The notes: generated by a model from the letters alone, not told the origin. Numbered from the stretch's first letter, positions 1 through 9,251 are shown. The stretch: 64,000 bases of DNA from Rothia sp. HMSC078H08 (GCF_001808955.1 NZ_KV795257.1:154962-218961); one strand, 5' to 3'. Program-made: numbers and translations.

Positions 1-34
1 AGAGGGGGCACTCCCCCGCCCGCGTTGTCCGGTG
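1..34. repeat. 34-bp direct repeat, copy 1
   Basis: This is identical over all 34 bases to 908-941. It begins at the window edge, so the true repeat may extend to the left. The core GCACTCCCCCGCC (8-20) also occurs at 25341-25353 and, without its last base, at 60941-60952. The two full copies bracket the lipoprotein gene at 104-838. Confidence 0.9.
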
Positions 35-103
35 TGCTTCCAACAGTCACCATTTCCATAGCCGTCTTTATCGGCACAACCACACACCAGAAAAGAACTA
101 ACA

Positions 104-838
104 ATGATGTTTAACCGTAGTTCTATTGCCGCGCTTTCTGCGGCAATGATGCTCACCCTGTCCGCTTGTTCCGGCGGCGCGCAGGTCAACGCAGAATCGA
201 GTGCTTCCACCTCCGCGAGCACTGAATCGGCAAGCACTGAAGCTTCTGTAACTCCCACTGCTACTCCTTCGCCCACCCCGACCGGTCCGTCTGGCTCCGA
301 AATCGAACTGATTTACGCGAGCATGGACGTGAACCGCAACTCGCAGGAAGCCGCTGAGGCAACCGATAAAGCTGCGCACGCCGCATTGGAGCAGCATTTC
401 CGTCTTTGGAATGCCTGGAGGCACGGGGATATCGAACACACCAGCGATGAGGAGCTGGTCCGGTACGTACATAAAGACGTGCTCGAAAGCGTGAAGAAGA
501 CTGTGGAGAATTTTTATGAGCTCTCTCAGGAAGCTCCCGCGAACGGCGATATTATCTTCCGTGATGCTAAGACAAAAGAGATTTACGGAAGCATCAAGGA
601 TGACGGGTCACGCGTATACAATACCGGCGTGGTTATCACCTACTGTGAAGACTGGAGTGATCTTCGCCGGGTAGATGGTGAGAAAGTTGATTCACCTCTG
701 CAGACGCGAGAAATCACTTTTATTCGTCGCGCAGAGGATGGTGCGTTCGTTATTGCCAAGATGCGAACCGTACATAAAGGTTGCGACAACCAAGCAAACG
801 CTACGAGCGAGGCGATCGCATCCGCTCAAAGCGAGTAG
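104..838 (+). CDS. Putative secreted lipoprotein, unknown function
   Basis: The product is 244 aa. A short positive N-terminus and a hydrophobic stretch lead to a lipobox (LSAC, Cys about residue 22), so I infer export and lipid anchoring to the outer face of the membrane. A Ser/Thr/Ala/Pro-rich linker (about residues 26-63) precedes a soluble domain of about 170 aa with charged helices and a late Cys pair (YCED, KGCDN) that could form a disulfide. The arrangement looks like a small NTF2-like or DUF-type extracellular domain, but I do not recognise the family. It is monocistronic on the plus strand, against the neighbouring minus-strand operon, and lies between identical 34-bp repeats. Two adjacent ATG codons open the frame, and either could be the start. 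Confidence 0.75.
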   Translation: MMFNRSSIAALSAAMMLTLSACSGGAQVNAESSASTSASTESASTEASVTPTATPSPTPTGPSGSEIELIYASMDVNRNSQEAAEATDKAAHAALEQHFRLWNAWRHGDIEHTSDEELVRYVHKDVLESVKKTVENFYELSQEAPANGDIIFRDAKTKEIYGSIKDDGSRVYNTGVVITYCEDWSDLRRVDGEKVDSPLQTREITFIRRAEDGAFVIAKMRTVHKGCDNQANATSEAIASAQSE

Positions 839-907
839 CTAATACTGCACGAGGCGCATACCGGGCACGCAGGGCGGGGGCTCCGTCCTCAAGGCGCTCA
901 GCGCCGC

Positions 908-941
908 AGAGGGGGCACTCCCCCGCCCGCGTTGTCCGGTG
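908..941. repeat. 34-bp direct repeat, copy 2
   Basis: This is an exact copy of 1-34, about 70 bases after the lipoprotein stop codon. The inner part (GGGGG, 4-nt spacer, CCCCC) can form a small hairpin. I see nothing else in the gap from 839 to 1097 except a GGCGCT/GCGCC mini-hairpin just before it. Confidence 0.9.
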
Positions 942-1097
942 AAGCCTCGAACGTTAACCCTACCCACGGGCTCCAGTGCACCTCCCGACATATCTCAGCC
1001 GGTACCACCGAACCCAGCGAGCGCACTCCAACCCCTGCAAGCGCATCCGGCTCAGCATCCCAAACCCGAGCACACGACAAACGCAACCTAGACACAG

Positions 1098-1142
1098 AAA
1101 ACCCCCGCCGTCCTGTAGCGAACTACAGCACGGCGGGGGTTT
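1098..1142 (-). terminator. Intrinsic terminator after nusB
   Basis: Long stem AAACCCCCGCCG (from 1098) with CGGCGGGGGTTT (to 1142), extended by CTGTAG/CTACAG around a small loop. On the minus strand it ends in TTTTCTG. It would close the aroE-to-nusB run, and it could also work for plus-strand transcripts. Confidence 0.85.
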
Positions 1143-1220
1143 CACGTACGCTCCCTGCGGGCGCATCCTCAACGGCAGCAAACCAACCAGCTACAAGCCA
1201 GCAGGCCGCGGCGGGACGTC

Positions 1221-1631
1221 TTACGCGAGCAGGGTCGGCTTCACCTGACGGAGCTTATCCAGCAGACCGTTCACGAACTTCGGAGATTCATTCGTGGACA
1301 GCACACGCGCCAGACCGACAGCCTCAGAAATTGCGACAGCATCCGGAACTTCATCATTGTACAGAAGCTCCCAAGTGCCAATACGCAGCACGGCACGGTC
1401 CACAGCGGGCATACGCTCGAAGGACCAGTCACGGGCGTAAGTCTCCACAAACTCGCGGATCTCTTCGTCGTGGTCGCGGACGCCACGAATGATTTCCTCA
1501 GAGTAAGCAGAGATCTGCGCTACCGTGTACAGTCGGCGGCGGCGGAGTACCTCAATATAATCTTCGTTGCGCTGATCCGCCTCGAAGAGCACTTCGAGGG
1601 CGCGCAATCGGGCTTTCGTACGCGAATTCAT
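1221..1631 (-). CDS. nusB: Transcription antitermination factor NusB
   Basis: The product is 136 aa, the usual NusB length. It starts with the typical helical RNA-binding fold (TKARLRALEVLFEAD). Later it has the conserved stretch MPAVDRAVLRIGTWELLY and a C-terminal EAVGLARVLSTNESPKFVNGLLDK. NusB binds boxA RNA together with NusE (S10) and promotes rRNA antitermination. Its ATG shares one base with the efp stop codon (TAATG), so the two genes are probably translationally coupled. It is the last gene of the aro/efp block. Confidence 0.97.
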   Translation of the reverse strand: MNSRTKARLRALEVLFEADQRNEDYIEVLRRRRLYTVAQISAYSEEIIRGVRDHDEEIREFVETYARDWSFERMPAVDRAVLRIGTWELLYNDEVPDAVAISEAVGLARVLSTNESPKFVNGLLDKLRQVKPTLLA

Positions 1632-2194
1632 TAGTCGTTCACGCGACCGAGGTACTCACCGGTGCGGGTGTCAACCTTGACCTTGGTGCCGGTCTCCAGG
1701 AACAGGGGAACCTGGATCTCGTAGCCGGTCTCAACGGTTGCGGGCTTGGTGCCGCCGGTGGAGCGGTCGCCCTGCAGGCCGGGCTCGGTGTAGGTGATTT
1801 CGAGGACCACGGATGCGGGCAGCTCGATGTACAGGGGGCTACCCTCGTGCATTGCGATGGTTGCGGTCTGGGACTCGAGCATGTAGTTTGCTGCGTCGCC
1901 AACAACGGTTGCGGGAACGTTGATCTGGTCGTAGGTCTTCATGTCCATGAAGACGTAGTCGTCGCCGTCCTGGTACAGGTACTGGTAGTCGGAGCGGTCA
2001 ACGGTTGCGGTCTCAATCTTAGCGCCAGCGTTAAAGGTACGGTCGACGACCTTGCCGGAGGTAACGTTGCGCAGCTTGGTGCGGACGAACGCGCCACCCT
2101 TACCGGGCTTAACGTGCTGGAACTCAACGACGGACCAGAGGTTGCCGTCAATCTTCAGGACGGCGCCGTTCTTAATATCGGTAGTGGATGCCAT
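1631..2194 (-). CDS. efp: Translation elongation factor P
   Basis: The product is 187 aa when started at [10 protein letters not shown]; an upstream in-frame start would add 10 residues, but a good GGAGAG ribosome site precedes 2194. EF-P binds between the ribosomal P and E sites and relieves stalling at polyproline. The three beta-barrel domains are complete. The domain I tip loop reads KPGKGGAF, with Lys at the position that is modified in many bacteria. No epmA, epmB or other modification gene is nearby. It lies after aroB, separated by a strongly structured 214-base gap, and overlaps nusB by one base. Confidence 0.97.
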   Translation of the reverse strand: MASTTDIKNGAVLKIDGNLWSVVEFQHVKPGKGGAFVRTKLRNVTSGKVVDRTFNAGAKIETATVDRSDYQYLYQDGDDYVFMDMKTYDQINVPATVVGDAANYMLESQTATIAMHEGSPLYIELPASVVLEITYTEPGLQGDRSTGGTKPATVETGYEIQVPLFLETGTKVKVDTRTGEYLGRVND

Positions 2195-2273
2195 GGGGCT
2201 CTCCTTCGTGTCATCGACGCTCACGCCGTAGTGGTACCCGGCGAGGCGCTAAGTTTTCAATGAGCAAAAATAT

Positions 2274-2401
2274 GTCCCGTACATTCTACAGGATGCGCAC
2301 GAATTTGCCTAGCAGGGGCGCCACAGTTTTTCTGTGGCACCCCGCCCGGCTGGCGCGTATTAGCAAATACGTACCGAGTGCATCCGGTGAATGTACGGGA
2401 C
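2274..2401. promoter_or_regulatory. Large inverted-repeat element in the efp leader / aroB 3' region
   Basis: Left arm 2274-2286 (GTCCCGTACATTC) is perfectly complementary to right arm 2389-2401. The pairing continues through GGATG..CAC with GTGCATCC, with a two-base bulge. Inside lie a perfect hairpin GCCACAG/CTGTGGC with a TTTTT loop (2320-2338) and GTATT/AATAC (around 2360). The element fills most of the gap between the aroB stop and the efp start. It could be an aroB terminator, an efp leader structure or both. There is no U tract at the outer stem. Confidence 0.6.
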
Positions 2402-2408
2402 CCGTCAC

Positions 2409-3530
2409 CTACTCGGTAATCTCCTGGTAGGTCATGTACAGGATCGAGTCGTCCGGCACCTCGTAGACGCGCGGGCGAGCCAAACCGTCAAGAATGATGA
2501 AGCGCAGCAGGTTGCCGCGTGCCTTCTTGTCGCGGCGCATTGCTTCGAGCAGCTGGGGCCATGCGTCTGCCTTGTAGGAGGTGGGCAGGCCCAGGGATTC
2601 GAGGATGCGGCGGGTGCGTGCCACGAGTTCTTCGTCAGCGTGGCCGGTTGCTAGCGCCAGTTCGGCGGCGTAGACCATGCCGACGGACACTGCCGCGCCG
2701 TGACGCCACTGGTAGCGTTCGTTACGTTCGATGGCGTGGGCGAGGGTGTGGCCGTAGTTCAGGATTTCGCGGCGGCCGGATTCGCGCAGGTCCTCGGAGA
2801 CAACCTCCGCCTTCACGCGCACGCTGCGTTCAATGAGTTCACGCATCACGGCGGACTGCGAGTCGCGTACGGCGTCCGGGTTCGCCTCGATCAGGTCAAG
2901 GATTTCGGGGTCTGCGATGAAGCCGCACTTGACGACCTCACCCATGCCGGTCAGCAACTCGTGCTCAGGCAAGGTGCGCAGGGTGCCGATCTCGCAGAGC
3001 ACGGCGGCGGGCGGCCAGAACGCGCCGACCAGGTTCTTACCCTCGGCGGTGTTGATGCCAGTCTTGCCGCCCACGGCAGCGTCCACCATGCCGAGCAGGG
3101 TGGTCGGAATGTGCACCACGCGCACGCCGCGCAGCCAGGTCGCCGCCACGAAGCCGGCCACGTCGGTAATAGCACCGCCGCCCACAGACACGATCGCGTC
3201 GGTGCGGGTGAAGTCGTTCTGACCGAGCACCTGCCAGCAGAACGCCGCCACCTGGTAGTGCTTTGCCTCCTCAGCGTCGGGAATCTCGGCGCTGAACGAC
3301 TCGTAACCCATCGCGCGCAGGTCCTCCATGACCAGCTCACCGGTGGAACGCAGGGCACGCGGGTGAATCACGAGCACCTTCTTGGTGCGGTTGCCCAGAA
3401 TTTCGGGGATTTTACCGAGCAGGTTGTGGCCAATCAGCACCTCGTAGTTCTCGCGCGGGGAGCTGCCGGTCACCGGAATACGGGTGATGTCCGCTTCGCC
3501 GGAAGCGCCGAAGGTGGGCTGAGTGCTCAT
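2409..3530 (-). CDS. aroB: 3-dehydroquinate synthase
   Basis: This is the second step of the shikimate pathway: NAD+- and divalent-metal-dependent cyclisation of DAHP to 3-dehydroquinate, in the cytosol. The product is 373 aa. It carries the glycine-rich NAD site (SVGGGAITDVAGFVAATW), the PTTLLGMVDAAVGGKTGIN block and a metal-binding region (LNYGHTLAHAIE). I chose the ATG at 3530, which has AAAGGA six bases upstream, over an in-frame GTG at 3545. It follows aroK after a 38-base gap. Confidence 0.97.
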   Translation of the reverse strand: MSTQPTFGASGEADITRIPVTGSSPRENYEVLIGHNLLGKIPEILGNRTKKVLVIHPRALRSTGELVMEDLRAMGYESFSAEIPDAEEAKHYQVAAFCWQVLGQNDFTRTDAIVSVGGGAITDVAGFVAATWLRGVRVVHIPTTLLGMVDAAVGGKTGINTAEGKNLVGAFWPPAAVLCEIGTLRTLPEHELLTGMGEVVKCGFIADPEILDLIEANPDAVRDSQSAVMRELIERSVRVKAEVVSEDLRESGRREILNYGHTLAHAIERNERYQWRHGAAVSVGMVYAAELALATGHADEELVARTRRILESLGLPTSYKADAWPQLLEAMRRDKKARGNLLRFIILDGLARPRVYEVPDDSILYMTYQEITE

Positions 3531-3568
3531 CGTGTGTCCTTTCACAGGAGAGTGGGGGTAGGAGGGGG

Positions 3569-4912
3569 TCAGGAGTTGTTCGCCCGTGCCTTGCGGCTGG
3601 CGGTGACGTACGCCTGAATCTCTGCGGTCATTTCGGTAATGGGGCGGCCGCCGCGAGCGTCCAGGGTGAAGTGCGCCAGCTCTTCGTAGCGGCTGCGGCG
3701 ACGCTCAAAAATGTCGGTCCAGCGCTCGACCGGGTTCGGCTGCAGCAACGGACGGGTCTTATTGCCGGTAATGCGCGGGGTGACGGTCTCGGCGTCAACC
3801 AGAATGTACACCACGCACTCGTCCTTGAGGAGCTCCGCAACCGAGTCGGTCATGGGCGCGCCGCCACCGAGCGAAAACACCGTGTTGCGGTACACGGGCG
3901 AGGTGAGGACCTCTTCGATGGTTTTGCGTTCGAGCTCGCGGAAGTGCGCCTCACCGAAAATCTCGAAAATTTCGGAGACCTCGCCGTAGCGTTCCACGAT
4001 CAGCTGGTCGGCGTCGAGGAACTCGTAGCCGTAGAAACGCGCCAGGTGCGTGCCAATGTAGGTCTTACCGGCCGCCATGGGGCCGATGAGCACGATGGGG
4101 CGCGACTGCTCGGCAAAGTTCTCGTGCATCTCGCGCACCTGCTGCGGGTGGATGCGGGCGCCGCAGGCGGACTCGTCTTCTGCGAGCGCCTCTGCGGGGA
4201 CAGTGAGCTCTGCGGGTGCCACAGATTCAGCCGGGGTTGCGGGTAGCTCGGAAGCTTCGAGGGGCTTCTCCCCCGCCTGGTTCTCTTCTTCCGCGGGGGG
4301 CGCAGCGGGTACTGCGGGCGCGGCAACCTGGACCTTGCCAAACAGCGCCGGGGTCGGACGGACCGGCTTGGCGGGTTCAGCCGCGGGCACAGCTACAGGA
4401 TGTGCAGGTGCAAGCTTGGGTGCATCCGCCTGTGCGGGTTCCTTGCGGGGTTCCTCTTCAGCGGTGCCCATGCCCTGCAGGGCGCTGAGCAGCTTCAGGC
4501 GCAGGTCCTCGTCCAGGCCGAGCGCCTGGTCGGCGTCCTCAGATACCGAGGAGGCGTACAGGCGCACACCCTGCGTGCTCGCCGTAGCGGCGGGCAGGCG
4601 GCGAACCCCCGAACGCATCAGGTCAGCCGGGGTCGGCACGCGAGAAGCCGGGCGCGCAGAAGAAACCGACGCGACAGCCTCACGAGCCTCAACGCCCGCA
4701 ACCTCAGTGCCCGCCGCCTCAACAGCCTGCTCAGCCGCGGCAGATGCACCGGATTCCGGGCGCGGCGAAGCGCCCCCTCGCGCACGCTGCGTCGCCGCAG
4801 CAATACGTGCAAGGGGGCTCGAAGCGACCGGGCGAACACCCTGCTCCACAGAAACCTCCCCAGAACCGCGACCCTTAGCGCCGCGGCCCTCAGATTCCGC
4901 CGGAAGAGGCAC
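3569..4912 (-). CDS. aroK: Shikimate kinase with a long Ala/Pro/Glu-rich N-terminal extension
   Basis: The enzyme phosphorylates shikimate with ATP. The kinase domain occupies only about residues 273-447: Walker A GPMAAGKTY (about 277-285), the DADQ shikimate/Mg site, FGEAHFRELE and the GGGAP motif. Shikimate kinases are usually about 170-180 aa, so about 270 residues are extra. The extension is low in complexity (Ala, Pro, Glu, Ser) with one more ordered patch near residues 98-150 (DEDLRLKLLSALQGM). GTG at 4912 overlaps the aroC stop (TAGTG), which I take as a coupled start; TTG at 4924 is an alternative. A Met just before the kinase domain could give a short isoform. Confidence 0.9.
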   Translation of the reverse strand: MPLPAESEGRGAKGRGSGEVSVEQGVRPVASSPLARIAAATQRARGGASPRPESGASAAAEQAVEAAGTEVAGVEAREAVASVSSARPASRVPTPADLMRSGVRRLPAATASTQGVRLYASSVSEDADQALGLDEDLRLKLLSALQGMGTAEEEPRKEPAQADAPKLAPAHPVAVPAAEPAKPVRPTPALFGKVQVAAPAVPAAPPAEEENQAGEKPLEASELPATPAESVAPAELTVPAEALAEDESACGARIHPQQVREMHENFAEQSRPIVLIGPMAAGKTYIGTHLARFYGYEFLDADQLIVERYGEVSEIFEIFGEAHFRELERKTIEEVLTSPVYRNTVFSLGGGAPMTDSVAELLKDECVVYILVDAETVTPRITGNKTRPLLQPNPVERWTDIFERRRSRYEELAHFTLDARGGRPITEMTAEIQAYVTASRKARANNS

Positions 4913-6129
4913 TACGCGTCCCAACCGGCAACGTTAGACTCCCACGCCAGAGACGCCGGAATAGCATCCAGGTAGGAATCCATGTTGCGGCGAGTCTCAC
5001 CAATCGAGTCGCCGCCAAACTTCTCCAGTGCCGCCTCGGCCAGCACCAGGGCGACCATAGCCTCCGCCACCACGCCGGCGGCGGGAACGGCACACACGTC
5101 CGAACGCTGGTGGTGGGCGCGAGCCTCTTCACCGGTGGAAGTGTCAATGGTCTTCAGAGCCTTCGGCACGGTCGCAATGGGCTTCATTGCCGCGCGCACA
5201 CGCAGCAGGTCACCAATGCTCATGCCGCCCTCAATACCACCTGCACGGTTGGTATCGCGGGTTACGCCGTGCTCGCCAATGGAAATCTCGTCGTGAGCGG
5301 CAGTGCCCGGGCGGTCAGCAGTCGCGAAACCGTCGCCAACCTCAACGCCCTTAATAGCCTGAATACCCATCAGTGCTGCGGCAAGGCGCGCGTCCAGGCG
5401 GCGGTCCCAGTGCACGTACGAACCCAGTCCGGGAGGCATACCGTACGCGAGTACCTCAACCACGCCGCCGAGGGTCTCGCCGTCCTTGTGCGCCTCGTCC
5501 ACGCGCTGAACCATCGCGTCGGAGGTTGCCTTGTCGAAGCAGCGCAGCGGGTCAGCGTCCAGCTGCTCAACGTTGCGAGGCGAAGGCACCGGGGCGCCCT
5601 CGGGAGCGTGCACGCCACCCACAGCCACGGTGTGAGAAACCAGCTCAACACCCAGAGCCTTCAAAATCTGGGCGGCAACCACGCCAAGAGCCACGCGGGT
5701 TGCAGTCTCACGCGCGGAGGCGCGCTCCAGCACCGGGCGAGCCTCAGAGAAGTTGTACTTCTGCATACCCGCAAAATCGGCGTGGCCGGGGCGCGGACGG
5801 GTCAGCGCAGCATTACGCGCACGACCCTCAATCAGCTTCGGGTCCACCGGGTCGGAGCTCATCACGTCAGTCCACTTGGGCCACTCGGTGTTCGCAATCT
5901 CAATCGCGACCGGGCCGCCCTGAGTCAGGCCGTGACGCACACCGCCCAGGATGCGCACGCGGTCCTCCTCGAACTTCATGCGGGCACCGCGGCCGTAGCC
6001 AAGGCGGCGACGAGCCAGGGCGTCACGCACCATGTTGCTGGTGAGTTCCACACCGGCGGGTACGCCCTCAATAATGCCGACGAGCGCCTCGCCGTGGGAT
6101 TCTCCGGCAGTGAGCCAACGCAGGGCCAT
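4912..6129 (-). CDS. aroC: Chorismate synthase
   Basis: This is the last shikimate-pathway step, 1,4-elimination of phosphate from EPSP to chorismate using reduced FMN. The product is 405 aa, full length. Signatures are [20 protein letters not shown] near the N-terminus, RPGHADFAG (about 112-120), [12 protein letters not shown], the [20 protein letters not shown] block and [13 protein letters not shown]. It is followed with overlap by aroK and preceded by aroE. No EPSP synthase (aroA) is in this window. Confidence 0.98.
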   Translation of the reverse strand: MALRWLTAGESHGEALVGIIEGVPAGVELTSNMVRDALARRRLGYGRGARMKFEEDRVRILGGVRHGLTQGGPVAIEIANTEWPKWTDVMSSDPVDPKLIEGRARNAALTRPRPGHADFAGMQKYNFSEARPVLERASARETATRVALGVVAAQILKALGVELVSHTVAVGGVHAPEGAPVPSPRNVEQLDADPLRCFDKATSDAMVQRVDEAHKDGETLGGVVEVLAYGMPPGLGSYVHWDRRLDARLAAALMGIQAIKGVEVGDGFATADRPGTAAHDEISIGEHGVTRDTNRAGGIEGGMSIGDLLRVRAAMKPIATVPKALKTIDTSTGEEARAHHQRSDVCAVPAAGVVAEAMVALVLAEAALEKFGGDSIGETRRNMDSYLDAIPASLAWESNVAGWDA

Positions 6130-6248
6130 AGGTTAACCTCTTTTCATCGCACCCGCACCGCAGCGCAGGAGGAAGGAATAATAATTCTTCACGTGTATAA
6201 ATAGTGTATAAAATGCCTGTTTACTGAGCGAGTGAAAGCACGCTTTTT

Positions 6249-7184
6249 TCACGAAACGGAAGCACGAGGCGCAAGATCAACCGCCGCGCACATCGCGTTC
6301 ACCAAGCCCAGCAGCTCGCCCTCAGACAGGGTGCGGCCGGTAAACAGCAGAACCTGCTCCACCGCCTGGTACAGCAGCATCTCCAGGCCAGAAACCACCG
6401 TGCCGCCGTTAGCCTCCCAGGCGCTCGCCAGCACCGAAGGCCACGGGTTATACGCAACATCGAGCAGTACCGGCCGGTGCGTTGCGGAGGCGCCCTTCAG
6501 CCCGCTCAGCTGGTTCGCCCACTCATCCGCCGCATGGGCAGGAAGAGTAGACACCACCGGGTGATGGCCGCGCTCCGCAAGGTTCTGCGGCAAATCAGCC
6601 AGGGAAACCTGCTCCAGCTGAACGCCCAGGCGGTCCGCCGCCTCCTGCACGCTACCGAGCTTATGCAGCGAACGGGCGTACACGCTCACACGGGAATACC
6701 CCAGCTGATGCAGTGCGGTCAGGGCGGAAATAGCGGTCGCTCCCCCGCCCACAATCGCGGCAGAATCCTTGAGCGGCTGCGGCTCCAAACCGGCGTGGCG
6801 CAGCGCGTTCACAATGCCAATCACATCCGTGTTATCGCCCAGCACCTTCTCACCGCGCGGATACACCGTATTCACCGCACCGGTCACTCGGGCAGTCTCA
6901 CTCAGCTCATCGCAATACTGGATAACTGCGGTCTTCAACGGCATCGTCACCGACAGACCCGCAATATACGGGGCGTCCTCCGTACCGTCCGGGTGACGCA
7001 CCCCGCGCATAATCGCCGGCAAATCATCAGGCAGAGTATCGCGGCGATCATAACCCAAATTCTGCTCACCTAAAAAGTCATACGCGGCACGATGCAGCGC
7101 AGGCGACAGCGAATGCGCAATAGGGTGCCCCAGCACGTAGGCGCGGCGAAGATACGGGGCCTCACGGTACGGTTCAGTCTTCAT
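6249..7184 (-). CDS. aroE: Shikimate dehydrogenase
   Basis: This enzyme reduces 3-dehydroshikimate to shikimate with NADPH. The product is 311 aa. The substrate-binding loop is GHPIAHSLSPALHRAAY, the catalytic Lys lies in VTMPLKTAV, and NTDVIG supplies the Asp. The Rossmann loop VGGGATA is slightly divergent from GAGGA. The ATG at 7184 has AAAGAG seven bases upstream and fits the family start better than an upstream start at 7226. It is probably the first gene of the aro transcript, because a terminator-like hairpin lies between it and mltG. Confidence 0.95.
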   Translation of the reverse strand: MKTEPYREAPYLRRAYVLGHPIAHSLSPALHRAAYDFLGEQNLGYDRRDTLPDDLPAIMRGVRHPDGTEDAPYIAGLSVTMPLKTAVIQYCDELSETARVTGAVNTVYPRGEKVLGDNTDVIGIVNALRHAGLEPQPLKDSAAIVGGGATAISALTALHQLGYSRVSVYARSLHKLGSVQEAADRLGVQLEQVSLADLPQNLAERGHHPVVSTLPAHAADEWANQLSGLKGASATHRPVLLDVAYNPWPSVLASAWEANGGTVVSGLEMLLYQAVEQVLLFTGRTLSEGELLGLVNAMCAAVDLAPRASVS

Positions 7185-7389
7185 CGATACTCTTTCGCTC
7201 TCAACGCTGGGGAACGCTCTCAACACTCAACGCTCGGGGCTTGCGGGCTTGCGGGCTTGCGGACGCGCACGCCACGAACCCGCGTTCATGGGCGCACTCT
7301 ACCCATTTTAAGGGACAAACCAATATTCGGGTATAGCCCAACAACCAAGCACCCCATCAACCATGCACCCAGCATCCGGGTACAGCAAA

Positions 7390-7429
7390 GGCGGGCACCT
7401 CCCCCACTCTCGTGGAGGCGGCACCCGCC
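7390..7429 (-). terminator. Terminator-like hairpin after mltG
   Basis: GGCGGG (7390-7395) pairs with CCCGCC (7424-7429), and CCTCC with GGAGG inside. On the minus strand the stem is followed by TTTGCTG. It would separate mltG from the aro genes. The rest of the gap from 7185 to 7495 shows only a run of GCTTGCGG repeats near 7240. Confidence 0.55.
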
Positions 7430-7495
7430 TCAGCAAGGAACCTTCACGCCGAAGCTACCAAATCGTAGCTACCAGCTAAACCAATGAGCTACAAC

Positions 7496-8689
7496 TTAGC
7501 TACAGCGGTTCGGGTGCTTAGAACACCACTGGTTGTACTCTTCAACGTAACGCTGGTGCTCAGCGTAAGTGCGGGAGTACTTAGTCTCACCGGAGTCCAG
7601 GTCCACAGTCACCCAGTAGTAGTACGGGTTCTTCTCAGGAGCCGCAGCAGCCTTAATCGAAGCCAGCTGCGGGGAACCAATCGGACCCTTCGGAAGACCC
7701 TTATTCGCATAAGTGTTGTACTTATTGCTCTTATCGGCCTTCTGCTCTTCAGTCAGGTGGTACGAGCGGACACCCAGACCGTAGGTCACGGTCGCATCCG
7801 ACTGAATCAGACCCGAGGTCTCACCATCGGGGTTGTTCAGGCGGTTCTCAATGATGCCTGCAACCGCCACGTAGTCCTTCGGCTGAGCCTCAAGCTCCAC
7901 GATGGAGGCAATGGTCAGAACCTCAAAGGTCTTCTGGTCGCCGCTCACGCCGGCTTCCTTCAGGTCAGCCTTGGTCTTATCAACCATGGTCTGAATGACC
8001 TTCTTGATGTCGGTGTCCTTCGGGAAGCGGTACTCACCCGGGTGCAGCCAACCCTCAATCGAGGGGAAGTTGCTCGGCACACCGTACTGGGTGTAGTTGC
8101 TGACCGCGTCCTCAACCTGCTTGCGGGTGAACGCGCCATCGGAGCCAGAAACAATCAGGTCGATGGTCTCGCTCACGCGCTTACCCTGCGGAATCGCCAG
8201 GTACAGGACGTTGCTATTCGCATCAATAATGGTCGTAATCGCGCTCGAGCTGCTCATGTGCTGCTGCAGTTCATAGGTGCCAGGCTGCAAGTACTTACCC
8301 TTGCTCTCCTTGGTGTACACCTCGACGAACTTATCAGCATCAGCAATAACGCCCGCCGCCTCAAGCTCCTGCGCCACCTGCGCGGTGGACTGGCCAGAAC
8401 GAATCGTGAACGTCACGGTCGTGCCGTTACCGCCACCCGAGTAGTCACGAGTCTTGAACGGGTCGTAGCGAGTAATCAGGGCACCAGAAATGATGACCAG
8501 AGCCACGACAAACAGGGAAATTGCGCTCAGCAAAACGGCGTGGCGGCGGCGCTTACGCGCACGCAACGTAGCCACCGACACGATTTCCTGTTCCATCGTG
8601 ATGCCGGTGATGCCCTTACGTTCATCCTCGGCTGTCGGCCTAAAGAGGTCGAGCCCGCTCTCTTCGGGATGTTTATTATGTTCGGTCAC
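7496..8689 (-). CDS. mltG: Endolytic murein transglycosylase MltG (YceG-like)
   Basis: The product is 397 aa. It has a cytoplasmic N-terminal tail of about 50 residues (acidic, then Arg-rich RARKRRRHAV), one membrane segment (LLSAISLFVVALVIISGALI, about 54-73), a LysM-like region and the catalytic YceG domain. The conserved ASIVELEA motif holds the catalytic Glu. The enzyme cleaves nascent glycan strands at the outer membrane face and is thought to set strand length. Its ATG overlaps the ruvX stop (ATGA), so the two are coupled. The C-terminus ends WCSKHPNRCS, which contains two Cys. Confidence 0.95.
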   Translation of the reverse strand: MTEHNKHPEESGLDLFRPTAEDERKGITGITMEQEIVSVATLRARKRRRHAVLLSAISLFVVALVIISGALITRYDPFKTRDYSGGGNGTTVTFTIRSGQSTAQVAQELEAAGVIADADKFVEVYTKESKGKYLQPGTYELQQHMSSSSAITTIIDANSNVLYLAIPQGKRVSETIDLIVSGSDGAFTRKQVEDAVSNYTQYGVPSNFPSIEGWLHPGEYRFPKDTDIKKVIQTMVDKTKADLKEAGVSGDQKTFEVLTIASIVELEAQPKDYVAVAGIIENRLNNPDGETSGLIQSDATVTYGLGVRSYHLTEEQKADKSNKYNTYANKGLPKGPIGSPQLASIKAAAAPEKNPYYYWVTVDLDSGETKYSRTYAEHQRYVEEYNQWCSKHPNRCS

Positions 8690-9249
8690 TGAAGGTTCTC
8701 CGTTTCGTTGACGGCACCGACCGTGGTCCCTTCTGACTCGGACGGTCGGTTTTCTTCGTGGGCCGGATCGCTCACCTTGTACCCGGCTACGGACTGCCCC
8801 GCCTTGAGGGCATCCAGACTGTACTGCAAAATGTTCACAGCCGCCACCTGGTCAACCATAGTCTTGAAATCTCGGCTGGAAACCCCAGCCTCGTGCAGTG
8901 CACGGTGAGCGCTCACGGTGGTGAGTCGCTCATCCACCAGCCAAATGTTAATGTGTGTTTTGTCTTCGGCATCCAGCTCGGAGCGCAGAGCCTGAGCGTA
9001 CTCCCGAGCCATTTCCGTGGAGGGAGAATCCCCACCACGCATGGTCTTCGGAAGCCCGACGAAAACCTCCACCACCTCGTTCACCTCAATCAGCTTACGC
9101 AAAACACGGCGGTCAGAGTTCTTCTTCGCGTCGCGGCGCAGCGTCTTGAGCGGGGTGGCGAGGATACCATCGGGGTCGCTGAGGGCGGTGCCGACGCGGG
9201 CGTTACCCACATCGACACCCATCCGCACTCCGCGCTGGAATTCTGCCAT
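8686..9249 (-). CDS. ruvX: RuvX/YqgF pre-16S rRNA nuclease, putative Holliday junction resolvase
   Basis: The product is 187 aa with an RNase H-like fold. Visible motifs are VDVGNARVGTALSD (first catalytic Asp), VGLPKTMRGGDSPS and LVDERLTTVSAHRAL, followed by KTMVDQVAAVNILQ with the last acidic residue. The family matures the 16S rRNA 5' end in E. coli, and a resolvase role has been proposed. About 30 C-terminal residues are low-complexity and acidic. It lies two bases from alaS and overlaps mltG by four bases. Confidence 0.95.
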   Translation of the reverse strand: MAEFQRGVRMGVDVGNARVGTALSDPDGILATPLKTLRRDAKKNSDRRVLRKLIEVNEVVEVFVGLPKTMRGGDSPSTEMAREYAQALRSELDAEDKTHINIWLVDERLTTVSAHRALHEAGVSSRDFKTMVDQVAAVNILQYSLDALKAGQSVAGYKVSDPAHEENRPSESEGTTVGAVNETENLQ

Positions 9250-9251
9250 GT

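Noticed and set aside
932..1492. 186-aa plus-strand frame across the nusB terminator
   Set aside because: It overlaps the repeat, the terminator and antisense nusB; composition is unlike protein.
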